Part shown: positions 35,501 to 46,500 of the stretch, piece by piece
Numbering within the stretch: the first letter of the stretch is position 1
How the letters are laid out: each line of letters starts with the position of its first letter
NCBI RefSeq assembly: GCF_950023065.1
Contig: NC_088681.1
Location: 67,242,836-67,306,835 of the forward strand
DNA: 64,000 nucleotides
From: Planococcus citri
Lineage: Eukaryota > Arthropoda > Insecta > Hemiptera > Pseudococcidae
Direction: 5' to 3'
The notes under the pieces: generated by a model
The model's input: the letters and a program-made list of their open reading frames with translations, nothing else
What the model was told of the DNA's origin: nothing
The model's database searches: none
Program-made: the position numbers and the translations under genes

Positions 35501-37713
35501 TATCGCTGAACTGCATCTGGATCTTTAACGAGACGCATGTGACCGAGATTGAGATATTCGCGCATGAATTCGGTATATCGAGGTCGAAGTGGCGATTTCT
35601 CGTACTTCAGTAGGGCGCTGAGAGCTTGAGGGTACGTGTTAGCGAGTTTCTCAGTTGAATCCTTGAAAGGTAATCGAACTTGGAATCTGCCATCGGGTAA
35701 TCGAATTCGTGTGCTTTGGAAGTGGTTTTCCCAAAGCTCATGTTCGCTGAGAGTAATTTTGGGAGGATTAACTTCTTCAATTTCCCAAAATTTAGCAAGT
35801 ACATCGTGCGTTGTTGTACTAAGCAAACAGCATTTTCGTTCGAGAGGTGGAACTTTGACAGCTCCGATCGTGAGCCAACCGAAGAGCGATTCTTCGAATG
35901 CGAGATCACCGACGAACTTCTTGTTGCCAGTCATGATACGACTGACGTATTCAGCACCGATGAGAATGTCAACGTGGCTGGTTTCGAGTTCCGAATCGGC
36001 AAGAGCGAGGTCTGGTTCGAGCGTGGCAACGTGTCGTTGCATTTTCGAGTCGATCGTGTAAGGTAATGAGCCAATAAGTTCAGCATCGATTTTCAGCTGA
36101 GCTTTATTGAAACGAGATTTCACTGTAAACGAAACAACGTAGCTTGTATGTACCGTTTGAGATGAAATACCTTCGAGACTATAGGCAGATGGGCGTTTAA
36201 CGAGATGGTGTTTGTTCACAAACGCTTCGGTAACGAGATTGACTTGTGAACACGAGTCGATTAAGGCACGAGCGAGTACAAATTTTTTGCCAATTTGCAC
36301 TTTGATGACAGCAGAAGGCAGAAGTACGTCTTTACCAGAACGAATCGCTACTACTGCTTTGGTCTGGTCATCGGATTTCGGGTCAGGTTCGGGCTTCGAT
36401 TCGGGATGCAGCATAGTGTGATGATTCTTTTCGCACTTGCGGCATTTCGAGGAACGACAAACGTTGCTAGTGTGCCCAGGACGCAAGCAATTTTTGCACA
36501 ATTTTTTCGAGGTAACGTACAGTTCGCGATCTGTCACGTTCTTTGCCTGAAATTTCGGACATTGGGAGAGGTAATGAGCTTCTCCGCAGTCAAAACATTT
36601 CAGCACAGTCGAGGGAGTTCGTTGAGTAGTCTGCGGCGAAGTACTGGAAGGACTCGAGACTGCCAACGTAGATTTTGTCTTCTTCGAAGAGCCGTTTGTT
36701 TTTTCTGGTGTCGCTTTCGAGGTAGAAGACATCAGATTGGCTGTTTCGTAAGCAAAACAACGAGCGCTGAGAAATTTATCGAGTGAGTCAAATGATGGAT
36801 ACGCGGAATAGTCTAAATTGCTGTTTTCCCAGTCTATTCGAAGTTTTTCGGGTAGTTTTCGAACAGTGATGAACGTTATGAGAGGAGACATCTTCGCAAC
36901 ATCGATATCGCAGGTTTGCAAACCTCTGATGAGTGCTCGAATTTTACTGATCGAATCGCGTAACGTGGATGACGTAATTGACGGCATATCGAGTAGTTTA
37001 CCGAAATGAGCAGCAATAATGGCTCGAACGTTGAAATATTCGGTCAATACCGCTTGGTATGCGAGTTCGTACATACCTTCTTTCACTGGTGTCTCCTTGA
37101 GGAGGTATTCGGCATCCTTGATGAGAGCACCTTTGAGGAAGAAGAGTTTATGCACTGGTTGCAGCATATCGTTCGAATGAACCAATGCTACGTACATCGA
37201 ATGCCATTCAGTGAAATTGGTAATATCACCATCGAATTTAGGCACTTTGATGTCTGGTAGTTTAGCGAGCGGGTTTCCGAGCATATTTTCACCAATGAAT
37301 GACGAATCCATGGATTTACGAGCTTTAGCCATTTGCTGAGCAGCTTGATCAGCTTTGTTGATGCGAGCTGCCATTGCACTCAACAAACCTTTGGCTTCGT
37401 TGAATTTCTTTCGAGAATCGTTGTAGGGTTTCACAACTTCATCTTCAGCCTTTTCCAGCTCTTTGGCATCTTTGTAGGCCTTAGGATCGAGTAGGTCGAG
37501 AATTTGCTGGTCTAGAGCTTCTAATTTTCTAAGCTGTTTCAACCACGAATCGAGTATAGCACCAATTTGATGAACTAAATCTTGCGATGGTTGTTCATTC
37601 AATTTAGCTAGTGCATCAGCTTGATCATAGTTCAGATTTTTGGTCAGCAGTCGTTTGTTACGTGTACACTGATCATAAGTCAGATCTCCGAAATCTTCAT
37701 CATCAGATGGCAT
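32569..37713 (-). CDS. gag-pol polyprotein of BEL/Pao retrotransposon
   Basis: 1714 residues. Gag-like region at about residues 1-370, with acidic N-terminus and KVPKFDGDITNF/EW near 156-170 as in BEL/Pao Gag. CX2C zinc knuckles at about 373-385 (CFDCGEAHYLSQC), 406-419 and 423-436. Aspartic protease around D486 (ALIDSCSQ; Cys where Gly is usual). Reverse transcriptase with motif A D802 (FSADIKMMY) and YMDD at 879-882. RNase H with D1058, E1101 and D1131. Integrase with zinc ligands H1357/H1362/C1393/C1396 and catalytic D1428, D1494 and E1532. C-terminal DUF5641-like block at about 1605-1705 (SIGDIVILKE...WPLGRI). Every catalytic residue I looked for is present and there is no stop or frameshift. 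The first ATG of the ORF is taken as the start. Nothing env-like follows; the 245 bp to the LTR is non-coding. Short ORFs on the plus strand are shadows. Confidence 0.95.
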   Translation of the reverse strand: MPSDDEDFGDLTYDQCTRNKRLLTKNLNYDQADALAKLNEQPSQDLVHQIGAILDSWLKQLRKLEALDQQILDLLDPKAYKDAKELEKAEDEVVKPYNDSRKKFNEAKGLLSAMAARINKADQAAQQMAKARKSMDSSFIGENMLGNPLAKLPDIKVPKFDGDITNFTEWHSMYVALVHSNDMLQPVHKLFFLKGALIKDAEYLLKETPVKEGMYELAYQAVLTEYFNVRAIIAAHFGKLLDMPSITSSTLRDSISKIRALIRGLQTCDIDVAKMSPLITFITVRKLPEKLRIDWENSNLDYSAYPSFDSLDKFLSARCFAYETANLMSSTSKATPEKTNGSSKKTKSTLAVSSPSSTSPQTTQRTPSTVLKCFDCGEAHYLSQCPKFQAKNVTDRELYVTSKKLCKNCLRPGHTSNVCRSSKCRKCEKNHHTMLHPESKPEPDPKSDDQTKAVVAIRSGKDVLLPSAVIKVQIGKKFVLARALIDSCSQVNLVTEAFVNKHHLVKRPSAYSLEGISSQTVHTSYVVSFTVKSRFNKAQLKIDAELIGSLPYTIDSKMQRHVATLEPDLALADSELETSHVDILIGAEYVSRIMTGNKKFVGDLAFEESLFGWLTIGAVKVPPLERKCCLLSTTTHDVLAKFWEIEEVNPPKITLSEHELWENHFQSTRIRLPDGRFQVRLPFKDSTEKLANTYPQALSALLKYEKSPLRPRYTEFMREYLNLGHMRLVKDPDAVQRYYIPHLPVLREDSSTTKLRVVFNASAKNKSGLSLNDILLNGPIRQSFLFDILIRWRIFLIAFSADIKMMYRCIGMNEDDCRFQSILWRFDLDQPVEVFELTTVTYGTGPAAADSTACVNEVADTEVPEDEPEVKEAIKEMTYMDDILSGAENVQAAIVKAQKIHNALMKAQFPLRKYVSNSTEFLASLAPELVEELKPVSFGSDGVAKILGLQWYPNEDVLRVHHQTVDISKVTLTKRVVSSLIASIFDPLGLVNPILIRGKILLQEIWRQDLAWDDQIPHKIEKSFREYYQDLEKLFSIQIPRAYSTFAPDRFELIGFSDASEKAYGAVVYIKSYSSSSISVSLVASKSKVTPIKELKVHRLELLGAVLLVNLLSNISKMLKYDVSKSRVYSDSQVALAWLKGPASRFDTFVRNRIEHVNAIIPYSQWSYVNTKENPADLVTRGVSIDSLIDNQLWLQGPSWLQTEDTPKVEISLPEPPEKRRTVLLLCQATTEAFISEYSSYEKLIRMVRLFVTFYARLSRYQLRISKIMFEDPRLPIYVIARISQLTWFKNEIESIQNQVPLKSRNTLASISPFLDQFGVLRVGGRLRNSRFSYDVKHPIILHGQSEYAKLLARHIHEKYYHASQSFTRSFILSRYWIVTGVRRLVKNTIDNCVWCTRMKAQTVSQIMGDLPTERLTIARPFTNASVDYGGPFTIRCTNHRTPKYIKCYAAFFVCLVTRAVFIEPVSDLSTTAFLAAFQRFRNRRGTPAIMYSDNGTNFVGAKNDLEKNNPELALEWKFISPRTPHQGGVWEAAVKAGKKHLLAATKGAVQTEEEFRTVLTAVEAILNSRPLYASRNSTDVEEIDVLTPSHFLIGSSLLEKDDPSPFDITLGERLTLQRQIIESFWHNLKSSYLAKLQTRSKWKKAEPNLSIGDIVILKENSSPCSWPLGRIMDGKPDAKGHLRKVSVKAKGSIFQRGVQELVKLPVETKIAGE

Positions 37714-38423
37714 GATGAATAATTCTAATGATCAAGGCGAGTCGAGAATACGAGGTGACGAGAATATTTACGTGTTTTCTGTGTTGATAACAGCAGAAAC
37801 TCCGAGGAACGAGATGCGTGAGCCTTTTACGGAGTAGGCGCGGCGAGGGGTACGTTTCAGTACGTGATAACACAGAGTACTGGCTTCGTACGGCGATTTC
37901 CGAGTCGAGACGATGAGAAACGAGCGTTGCTGCTGCTGATACGAGGTCCGGGGTGCGGAGAGACGAGCGTGTGTGTAGCAGGAACGTTGATAGGCGAGGT
38001 AGGACGAGGTACGATGATTTTCGGCGAGCTGGCGGGTGCGGCGAGCGGGGTTCGAACGTATTGGCGTTGAGAAACAATGTAACAGCACCGGATTGTCGAA
38101 GCTTGCTGCTTTTTGGTTTTTTCCACACTTTTGCAGCAGAAATTCACAGCCTTTTTCAGCACAACGAAGTAAATTACGATGAAAGACTTACAGGTTGATT
38201 CGAATGAAGCTGGAACGAGTTGAATTCGAGTTGGTTTCGGGTAGATTTTCCTTGACAGGAACACAGGAGCGAGTAAACGAGGTGACGAGGTGAAAACTTT
38301 TGTTTTCCGAGAGATGTTCGAGATCAATTAAAACACATACGCGATTGCACTTTAATTGATTTAAACGAGAGAAACGAGTGATTAATAATCGAGTTAACTG
38401 ATATTCAGGTCGGAAGGACCATT
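37714..38423 (-). other. BEL/Pao 5' untranslated leader with primer-binding site
   Basis: A 710-bp leader between the 5' LTR and the gag-pol start. Two bases inside the LTR border the minus strand reads TGGTCCTTCCGACC, the complement of a tRNA 3' end GGTCGGAAGGACCA. This resembles, but does not exactly match, insect tRNA-Tyr ends as I remember them. Overlapping short ORFs here have no motif support. Confidence 0.6.
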
Positions 38424-38599
38424 TGTTTGGCGTATATTCGAGTAAAAAAGAAAGAAATACTCATTAAAGCATACTTGCTATATTTACACGTTATGATACA
38501 CATTCGGATGATAGTGGACTGTTAGAGAGATAAGGGAATTTATACATACGAGGAGAAATGGTAACTAAACCGATAGAGAGCGTGAATATTATCTAAACA
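38424..38599 (-). repeat. 5' LTR of the BEL/Pao element
   Basis: 176 bp, identical by eye to the 3' LTR. A TATAAAT box on the minus strand (38538-38544) is a plausible promoter element within it. Confidence 0.95.
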
Positions 38600-38604
38600 G
38601 ACTC

Positions 38605-39398
38605 TCTCTATTGTGGTCGTGTGCCGATGTGTATGTGTGTGGCGTTTTCCAACACGAATTTTCAGCTCGTTCGCCGAGTCATTAGGTAATCTGTTTACCA
38701 AGTTGACCGGTTAGCGTATTAAAAGCTCGGCTTTTAACTTATCCCGGCGGCGAAAGTTTTAAAGCTTTTATACTACGTAACGTGTATACTATGGCATGAC
38801 GTCGAATTGATTTTCGGCAGCGAGGTTTTCGCGAATGCTGCTTCTTTGCTGTGCGGATGCAGAGAGAATGCGAAGAAAAGCAGGATGTATCGAGTCGATG
38901 GTGATGACGATCAAGACCTAAAAAGAAGTGTATGCTACATTGGTATTGTTTTGTTGGGGAACCTTCGCACATGAAGCTCCTACAAATGGAAAAACCCATG
39001 AAAAAAGGGCAAAAAATCAAAGTAGATGACAAACTTCTAGAAATTATCCATCCAATTTAGGTATCCGGAAATTCTTTATTTTATTTTATTTTTTTTAGAT
39101 GAAACCTACATAGGTAAGTTGAACTTTTTCATCTTTCGAGGGTGGAAAGGAGGAGGGGGTAAGGAGGACATGCTATGTTTCAAATGTTCTAATTTGGGAG
39201 AAAAGATGGGTTGAACTTATTCAAGTCAGAATTTTTTGTGGTCAAATGATTCTATTTTCAAAGCGAAGCAAAGAAATGAAAAAAATCAATATTCTGAAAA
39301 AAGAGAATAACTAAATGAAAAATTACAAAGTTTAATTGAAAAAATAAAAATAAAAATAAAATAAAATAAAATAGAACTTTATTAGAAATGTTGGAAAA
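38605..39398. other. no recognisable gene
   Basis: The flank of the BEL/Pao insertion. The 97-codon minus ORF at 38739-39032 has no motif. An AAAATA microsatellite occurs at 39338-39373. Confidence 0.4.
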
Positions 39399-39406
39399 AA
39401 AACTTC

Positions 39407-42118
39407 CAGGGATTGTACTCAAATTTTTCTCAAAAAAAAGTAACTTTAGTAACCAAAACAGCTGGAAAAAGTAACCAGAAAAATCACCAAAATTCAAATA
39501 GAAACCATTTATCAACACTTCGAAAGTAAACTGGGTGAAAATGGAAAAAATAAATCATGAAAAAAATATCAGGTTCTAAAAACGAAAAAACTTGCAAAAT
39601 TAAAAGATGGGGGGGGGGGGAGAATTCTACCAAAATAGTGAGGAACTAAATTTAATCTTATCCAAAATCATTTCGAAAAATTAAACACAAAAATACCAGT
39701 TCTAGGTAAAATTGCAGAAATTTTGACACGAGCGAGCAATTGATGAAAAAATTATTCGAGTGTTGAGAAAGAATGAACAATAATTGGAAAAAATTCCATA
39801 AAAAATAATGAGAATCATTATGGAACAGAAAACTCATTAAAATCAATGGTAAAGGGCGGGGGAGGCAAGCTTTTGTAATTCAAATTCGAGAAAAATAGCG
39901 ATTTGTAAAAATCATTTTAAAAATTCGAATATAAAGAAAATACACAGTGCTTTAGAAATCAAAAAAATTCTCAAATTCGCGAGAAAAGACATCAAAACTT
40001 GACGAAAATTGACACAATGAATTTCCAAAAAAAAAAAAAAATGCAACAAAAATATTGAAATTGAGAGAAAATAACCGAAACAGGAAGCAGAAGAATGATC
40101 AAGACCCAGAGAGGAGAAAAATTAGTCAAAGAATAATGTGGAGAAACATCAAAAATCATATAAGGCCCTAAGCATAAAACTCAAGAACGAAATTCAACAT
40201 AACAGCAATAAAATGTAAGAAAAAACATATTGAACATTTTCTGAAATAAAAAAAAAAAATCATGTTAACTCATGACAAAATTGCGGAAACTTCACAAAAA
40301 TTTAGGCACAAGAGAAAACACGAAAATTCGGGGAAAATTGCCGAAAAATTGGAATATAGAATCTACGAGAATTTAAACGAATGAAACGTGAAAAAAATCA
40401 AGAAAGCCCCAAAAAAATTCAAAATAAAAACATGGAGTCCAAAAAAACCTCTCAAAAACTCAAAAAAAACTGTAAAAAGGGGTTTCGTCAAAATCAAGAA
40501 CAAAAATTTAGTCAGAAAAACGAAACGATAAAATTCAAATCAGAATCGTGGAAGGGATGAAAATGGAAAACTCTCGAAAAAATCACTTGAGGAAAAATCA
40601 CTAAAAATTCAGAACAAAGAACTCGCGAAAATCAAAAGTACAAATACGAATTCGGAAAAAATCGTCAAAATTTTGAAGAAAAATCATCGATAAATTTAAA
40701 GCCAAACTCAAGAAGATACCACAGAAAAAAATAATTTCAACTTGAAAAACAATTGAAGAGTGATATTCCAAAACTCGCTTTGTCCATTTTCACAACTTTT
40801 CAGGAGAGAGGAAAAACAGTTTCCCTTTAAACGGGTAAATTGGCTTTTTAGGCGAGTTTAGCACTTTATTTGGGCGGATTTATGATGTAGGAGTGTAGGT
40901 ATACATTTCATCCACTAAATACTGCTGACAAAAATTTCAATAAAAATGGACAAAGCGCGTTTTGGAACATTATTTTTTTTTTTAATTTTTAGTGAATTGG
41001 CTATTTAGGTAAGTTTAACACCTCATTTTGGTAGGTTGATGATGTAGGAATGTGAGTTAATACTTCATCTACCAAGTACCACTGAAAACCCAACTTTGAT
41101 AAAAATGGACAAAGCGAGTTTTGGAATATCACTCTTCATTGTTTAAAAAGAGAGGGAATCATGAAGATCTTGCCTATAACTAGGAGGGAAGAGGAAAGGA
41201 GAGAGCGATCAACAAATGAAAGATATTTAGACTCAGAAATGAAAAAATTCACCTTAAAAAGTGAAAATGAAAAAATAACAAACTCATCGAATCATGAAGA
41301 AGTCCCCCCTCCCTCTTCCCTTGAAAAATAATCAAAATTTAAAGGAAATCGTAACTTTTGGAAGAAGAAAAATCACAATTCCACAAAAACGTTATCTAAA
41401 AAATTACTAGTATTTTTTAAAGCACGAGACTAGAAAAAAAATTGTTGACATTTTTAATAAATTCAGTCAAAATTCAGGCAAAAAAATGACCATGTTTAGA
41501 AAAAAAACTAATTGAAATTTGAAAAATACATCAAAACTGGAGAATTTTGACAAAATTTGAAAAGAAAAAAAGTGGAAATTCCAGAAAAATGATCGAAAAA
41601 TGAAAAAAAAAAGAATTTCTTACGAAAATACAAAAAAAAATAATAATATACGTCAAACGTCAAAACTGAGGAAAAACTACAAAAATCCACAAAAAAAAAC
41701 ACCAAATCGGGGATATTTGAGCAATAATAAAAACATACAAGCCCAAGGGAAAATTTTTATGAAAAAATCACAAGAACTCGAAGTGATAAGATTCAACAAA
41801 AATGCACCAAAAACTAACGAGAAATTCCAAAATAATGAATGAGTAATACCTACTTGTTAAAATTAAGAAAAAATTGGAAAAATTTCAAAAGAAAACCCGC
41901 CAAATGGAAAAATAAAATTCAAAACGCTGAAAAAGCAGTAAGAACATTTTTCTTCAAGAATTTTGGTTATAAATTTTGAAAAAATAAGGGAATTAATGGT
42001 GAAAAAACTGGGAAAAAGTAACTTTTAGTAACGAAAATTTTAGAAAGTAACCAAAAGTTACTACATATAAGTAACTTTAGTAACTTGGTTATTTAGAAAG
42101 TAACCGAGTACAATCCCT
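39407..42118. mobile_element. possible hAT-like non-autonomous element, 2.7 kb
   Basis: The left end CAGGGATTGTACTC (39407) and the right end, whose inverse reads AGGGATTGTACTC (to 42118), are both followed inward by repeated GTAAC/GTTAC words. CAGGG-type ends suggest hAT. The 8 bp outside are AAACTTCC (taken one base outside AGGG) on the left and AAAGTTCT on the right, a 6-of-8 match compatible with an aged 8-bp target duplication. The interior is A-rich, low-complexity and without a transposase. The MITE at 40752-41143 is nested inside. Confidence 0.5.
40752..41143. mobile_element. MITE-like inverted-repeat element, nested
   Basis: Terminal inverted repeats of about 38 bp begin TTGAAGAGTGATATTCCAAA and continue ACTCGCTTTGTCCATTTT, with the inverse at 41101-41140. 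The inside is a direct duplication of about 140-150 bp (units near 40846-40975 and 40990-41130), each ending with an AATGGACAAAGCG(A/C)GTTTTG copy of the inner terminus. There is no ORF. Confidence 0.7.
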
Positions 42119-42533
42119 AAAGTTCTAACGGTTCTGCAAAAAGAAAAAAACAAGACTTTTTAAGTACGTAATTTCACCAAGAAAAAGTCAAGACCACTTG
42201 GGTAATTTTGGCAAAAAGAAAACCAGGCTTTTCAGAACCCATTTTGGATGTTTAGACATCTATTTCCACACGATTTCGGCAAAAATTACTCTTTCTTGAC
42301 ATTTGACAATTAAATAGGACTTACTTGGGAGTTTTGAAAAAAAAAAACTTCTTATAGTAACATATTAGACTGTGTTTTGAGAATTGCTAAATTTTAGTCA
42401 TTCAGCATTTTTGAAAACTTGAATAATAAGTTGATCGAAGGTATATGTTGCCTACTCTGGCATTATTTTGAAAAAAAAAAAAAAGGTTTAGTAAATTGCG
42501 AGCTCTACAGAATCCCTTTCGAAACCTAAAATA

Positions 42534-43516
42534 CTGGGTCCGCCAACGAAGTGTATCACATTTGTTTTTCAAATAAATCGGCAACACTGATAGCTACAAT
42601 GCTGGTAAACACATCATTTGATAGCCAAAACTGCACATTTTTTTTTTTTGGTAAAAATTTCATTTCTGCTGATTCACTTGTAAGGATGCCTGAATGGAAT
42701 GAACAACATTACAGTCATTACATACAGAATGGCTAAAAAGTTTGTTCCAATTTTCACATTTCAAAAAGTTTTAGTTTTTTGCCAAAAAATCAAAAACTAA
42801 GCATCCTAGAAAAAAACTAACGGCATCATGTCGATTGGAAATTTAATTCTCTACAATTTTCCTCGACTTCATTTTTTCGTAGGACGCTTCGTTTCTCCTC
42901 CAGATCGATTTTTATGAGCTCAGTTTTCAAATTTTTAAAAAGTTCATTTCAAAAAGTTTTAGTTTTTTGCCAAAAAATCAAAAACTAAGCATCCTAGAAA
43001 AAAACTAACGACACTAGGTCGATTGAAAATTTAATTCTCTACAATTTTCCTCGACTTCATTTTTTTGTAGAGTGCTTTGTTCCGCCTCCAGACCGACTTT
43101 TATGAAACAAAGTTTGCAAATTTTTGAAATGAACTTTTGCAAGCTGCGTTACATAAAAATCGGTCTGGAGGCGGAAAAAAGCACTCTACGGAAAAATGAA
43201 GTCGAGGAAACTTGTAGAGAATTAAATTTCCAATCAACATAATGACGTTAGTTTTTTTCTAGGATGCTTAGTTTTTGATTTTTTGGCAAAAAACTAAAAC
43301 TTTTTGCAATAAACTTTTGAAAAATTTTGCAAAATAAGCTCTTTTGTTAATTCCATTCAGGCATCGTTACAAGTGAATCAGCAGAAATGAAATTTTTACC
43401 ATAAAAAATGTGCAGTTTTGGCTATCAAATGATGCGTTTACCAGCGTTGTAGCTATCAGTGTTGCCGATTTATTTGAAAAACAAAATAATGTGATACACT
43501 TCGTTGGCGGACCCTG
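42534..43516. mobile_element. TA-flanked foldback MITE, 983 bp
   Basis: The ends CTGGGTCCGCCAACGAAGTG and inverse CAGGGTCCGCCAACGAAGTG are each flanked by TA (42532-42533 and 43517-43518). Homology of the arms extends about 200 bp inward (GCAGAAATGAAATTTTTACC in inverse). The centre holds a module with AAAACTAAGCATCCTAGAAA and AATTTAATTCTCTACAATTT, present twice in direct order (about 42765 and 42950) and once inverted (about 43190-43320). There is no transposase. Confidence 0.85.
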
Positions 43517-43518
43517 TA

Positions 43519-46500
43519 CAAAATGTTATATTTTGATTCGATTGTCTAAATGTCTGGCGTGATAAGTAGGTATAGCGAGGTACTGGTACAGGTACATATT
43601 AGGAAAACCTGACTTTTACAGAGAACGAACCACGACGACGTATGCTCTGCAATGTAGATAAACAGATAAATTCGTAATTTCATCATAGTTTCACGAAGAG
43701 ACGATGGAGCTGAGACGAGGAGGTTATGTACGTAAAGAAAATTAAATATCTTTCATAAAAACATATTTTTATCGGTTTCGAAGTCTCGTACCACGTACCT
43801 CATCTCGCAATATTTGCTTCATAAACTTCATAAAGTTGATTCGTTGTTGGCGAACGAGATGAAAAACCCCAGTCTGGCGAAGATGGGAGGGGGACGAGGT
43901 TGTTGATCGAAAAACAAAATCTGCCAATACGTAACCTCGGTTTAAAGGTTTATTGTACGTATTATATAGAGGGATATGTAGGTATGTGTTGAGATACAGA
44001 AAACAGTATGGAAAGAACCCTTGTTTAGGGATAGGAAGAAGGAGATATGTAGGTGATGGGTGAGAGTAAATTGAGTTAATTTGAGGATTCCACGAAGCGC
44101 GGCGTGTAATAACAAAGTAATTTGTTTGGATTGAGGAAAACCGATGATAAAATACGCGAACGTGGAGCATATCCGGGGCGAGGGCGGGGGCAGGGGGCAT
44201 GTTTGTATAGTTGTAAGTTGGGTATTTGAGAATATATAAAATAGGATGTGTGGTAGACTATGACGATGACGGTAAGGAAACGTGTGTTGAGCTGTGTTAT
44301 GTACGATTTCGAGACGTCGAAGTACATGCTTGAGGTAGAGGAGAACGAAGGGGAGGGGAGTGATAAAAGTTCGAAAGCAGCGCAAATATACGTACAAGGT
44401 GAATTGGTATGGGTACTTAATTGATTCATTTTGTACAAAATTATTCGTCGTGTTCGAATTCGCTCAGAAATATGTTTCATCGATGCATTTTCATCGAGAG
44501 AAAACCAGCTCTCAAAATGAAGTGCTAATCTCAGAAGACGAATTTTTAAACCCCACATTTAATTTCAGCTGATGCCCTTTTATACTGTTCGAGTACGTAA
44601 TTACACGAAACAAAAATATTTTCGAGAATTTCGTGCCGTGAAAAAATGACCATTCGAGTTTAATTTCACTATCACTCAATCAGAACGTCTCGGCTCGACG
44701 TTTATTTTGTTCCAAAAGCTGGCCAAAGTACACAGAACGAGTGGTACGTGTGCTGTATTAGGTAATCGGGTAATAACCAACACAATGTTCTCTTATTACG
44801 TACGCATTTTACGCAGCGTAAGCGCCATTGCCAGTGGTATGGTATTTTAATCTCGCTAATAGGCTTTCTCGATTAGCTCTACCGTACGTACTACGTATAG
44901 CTGCTCTTGGAATGGACGTAGGACGCATACGGCGACAAAGTGGCTTTTGTAATTTATACCCTTTGCACTTTGGCCTAATTAAACCATTCGTTACAAGTAC
45001 ACAACAGAGTGGACCTATTACCGAAAATTTTTTCTTATACTTTAGCTCACCGTCGAAACATCGCTCTCGCTCGGTTAAACTCTTCTGCTCGTACACCTAC
45101 CTCTCCTGTGTACTGTACTCGACTCATCCATTCACTCGCCCACTATACCTACCTATACTTACAGAGTACCTAATAGGAAAGTACACACGTACACAAGAAA
45201 TAAGGCAGAAAACTTGCAGCAGACGGGCGTACAAAGGGTACTGGGTAGGGGAGGGAAAAGCACTCGCTCGGCGAGACTGCTGCTGGTGTAACAGATGGAT
45301 GAAATTTTTAATACCGATGGCTTACGATGGGTTCACCTTTTGTAAGACGCGATCATTAAAGTTATAAATAAGGGTTAAAATATATATAAACATTCGTATA
45401 GTTGGTAGGTAGGTAGGTAGGTATAGGAAAAAAGCGCGGAGGAGGAAAGAAAAAAATGAGAAAAAAAGACGAAGAAGTATAGTGGAAGAAGAAATGACCC
45501 TATTTATACTTTATAATTCGTCAGATACAAACGCACTACCCCTTTAAGAAAGTTGATAGCGCGCCATTTGCACAACGTACAATCCACTCGGTCACAGCAT
45601 AGGCAAACAAATGAACGCCATTCACGTTGGCGAAATTTTTTGAATAAAAATAAAATCAACAACGTTTTCCATTATTCATGAATAAAAAAATCAAAAAAAC
45701 GAACGAACAACCTCGTCCACCCCCCACCCCTCACCACCCTCTCACACTCTGCTTCTTCTCCGTACATGCATATAGTACATTATCCCTCCATCGTTCTCCT
45801 CCTCATCGTCGTTCGCTTCGTTACGTATAATTAATTTCATTTTTGCCAACGCTGAGCGCGCGAACAAGCGAAAGTTCGTTCTTTTCGATAATTCTCTCTC
45901 AAACACCAGCAACGAACTGCTATCCTTCTTCTAGCTGTCGACCCCCCTGTCCCTTGCAGCACGCTAACGATAATTTTCCTCTCTCTTTTGCCACCTCGCT
46001 CGTACGTCCGCGCGTCCTTCGAACGAGCATTAATATTCAATTTTTTTTCGCTCATCTGGAATCCGATGGATTGGAAAATTAAACAAAGCGACGATTGCGA
46101 ACTGCGAAGTGTTCTGCTGCGAGTAGTAAAGGCACCACTCTTTTGTATACAGGCAGGTAGGAAGGTAGGTAGGTAGGTCTGGGGTGAAGTCGTTTATCGT
46201 TTTTAAATCCGTGAAAAAACCATGCTGGACAGATTTAAAATTTCTCAGAAGTGTCGTTTCAATGTTGAGCTCGGGTGTCTTCGGTTACGAAATCGCTATC
46301 GTATTTTTCAACCGTGAATTTTTGCTCTTTCTCCTTCAGCTTGAAGTTTAATGGTACCAGTAAGCTTTCCAAGTTCTCAAAAAATATAAAAAATTGAAAA
46401 TTTTCATGTTATGCAATTTGCTGCAGCTTTCACCTAGGTCGCTTCTGAAGCGTCTGAAGTGAAATAATCAGATACAAAAGGGTGTTTCGAAAGTACTCGA

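Larger units (their letters stand above)
32148..38599 (-). mobile_element. complete BEL/Pao LTR retrotransposon, 6452 bp
   Basis: Two 176-bp LTRs that appear identical base for base (32148-32323 and 38424-38599) begin TG and end CA. They are flanked by the 5-bp direct duplication GACTC (32143-32147 and 38600-38604). In between is one uninterrupted gag-pol ORF of 1714 codons on the minus strand. A candidate primer-binding site lies next to the 5' LTR and a purine-rich tract next to the 3' LTR. There is no env-like ORF. Identical LTRs plus an intact ORF indicate a very recent insertion. The element lies in the same orientation as the host gene, inside its 19.6-kb intron. Confidence 0.95.

Noticed and set aside
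36295..36786. 163-codon plus ORF inside the BEL/Pao element
   Set aside because: A shadow on the antisense strand of the gag-pol ORF.
43769..44558. Three overlapping minus ORFs (143, 151 and 160 codons)
   Set aside because: They cover the same bases in three frames, with no motif or splice support; a GA-rich plus strand lacks stops in reverse.
44828..45367. 179-codon plus ORF
   Set aside because: No recognisable domain, overlapped by a 95-codon minus ORF, and built over simple-repeat-like sequence; long enough to occur by chance.
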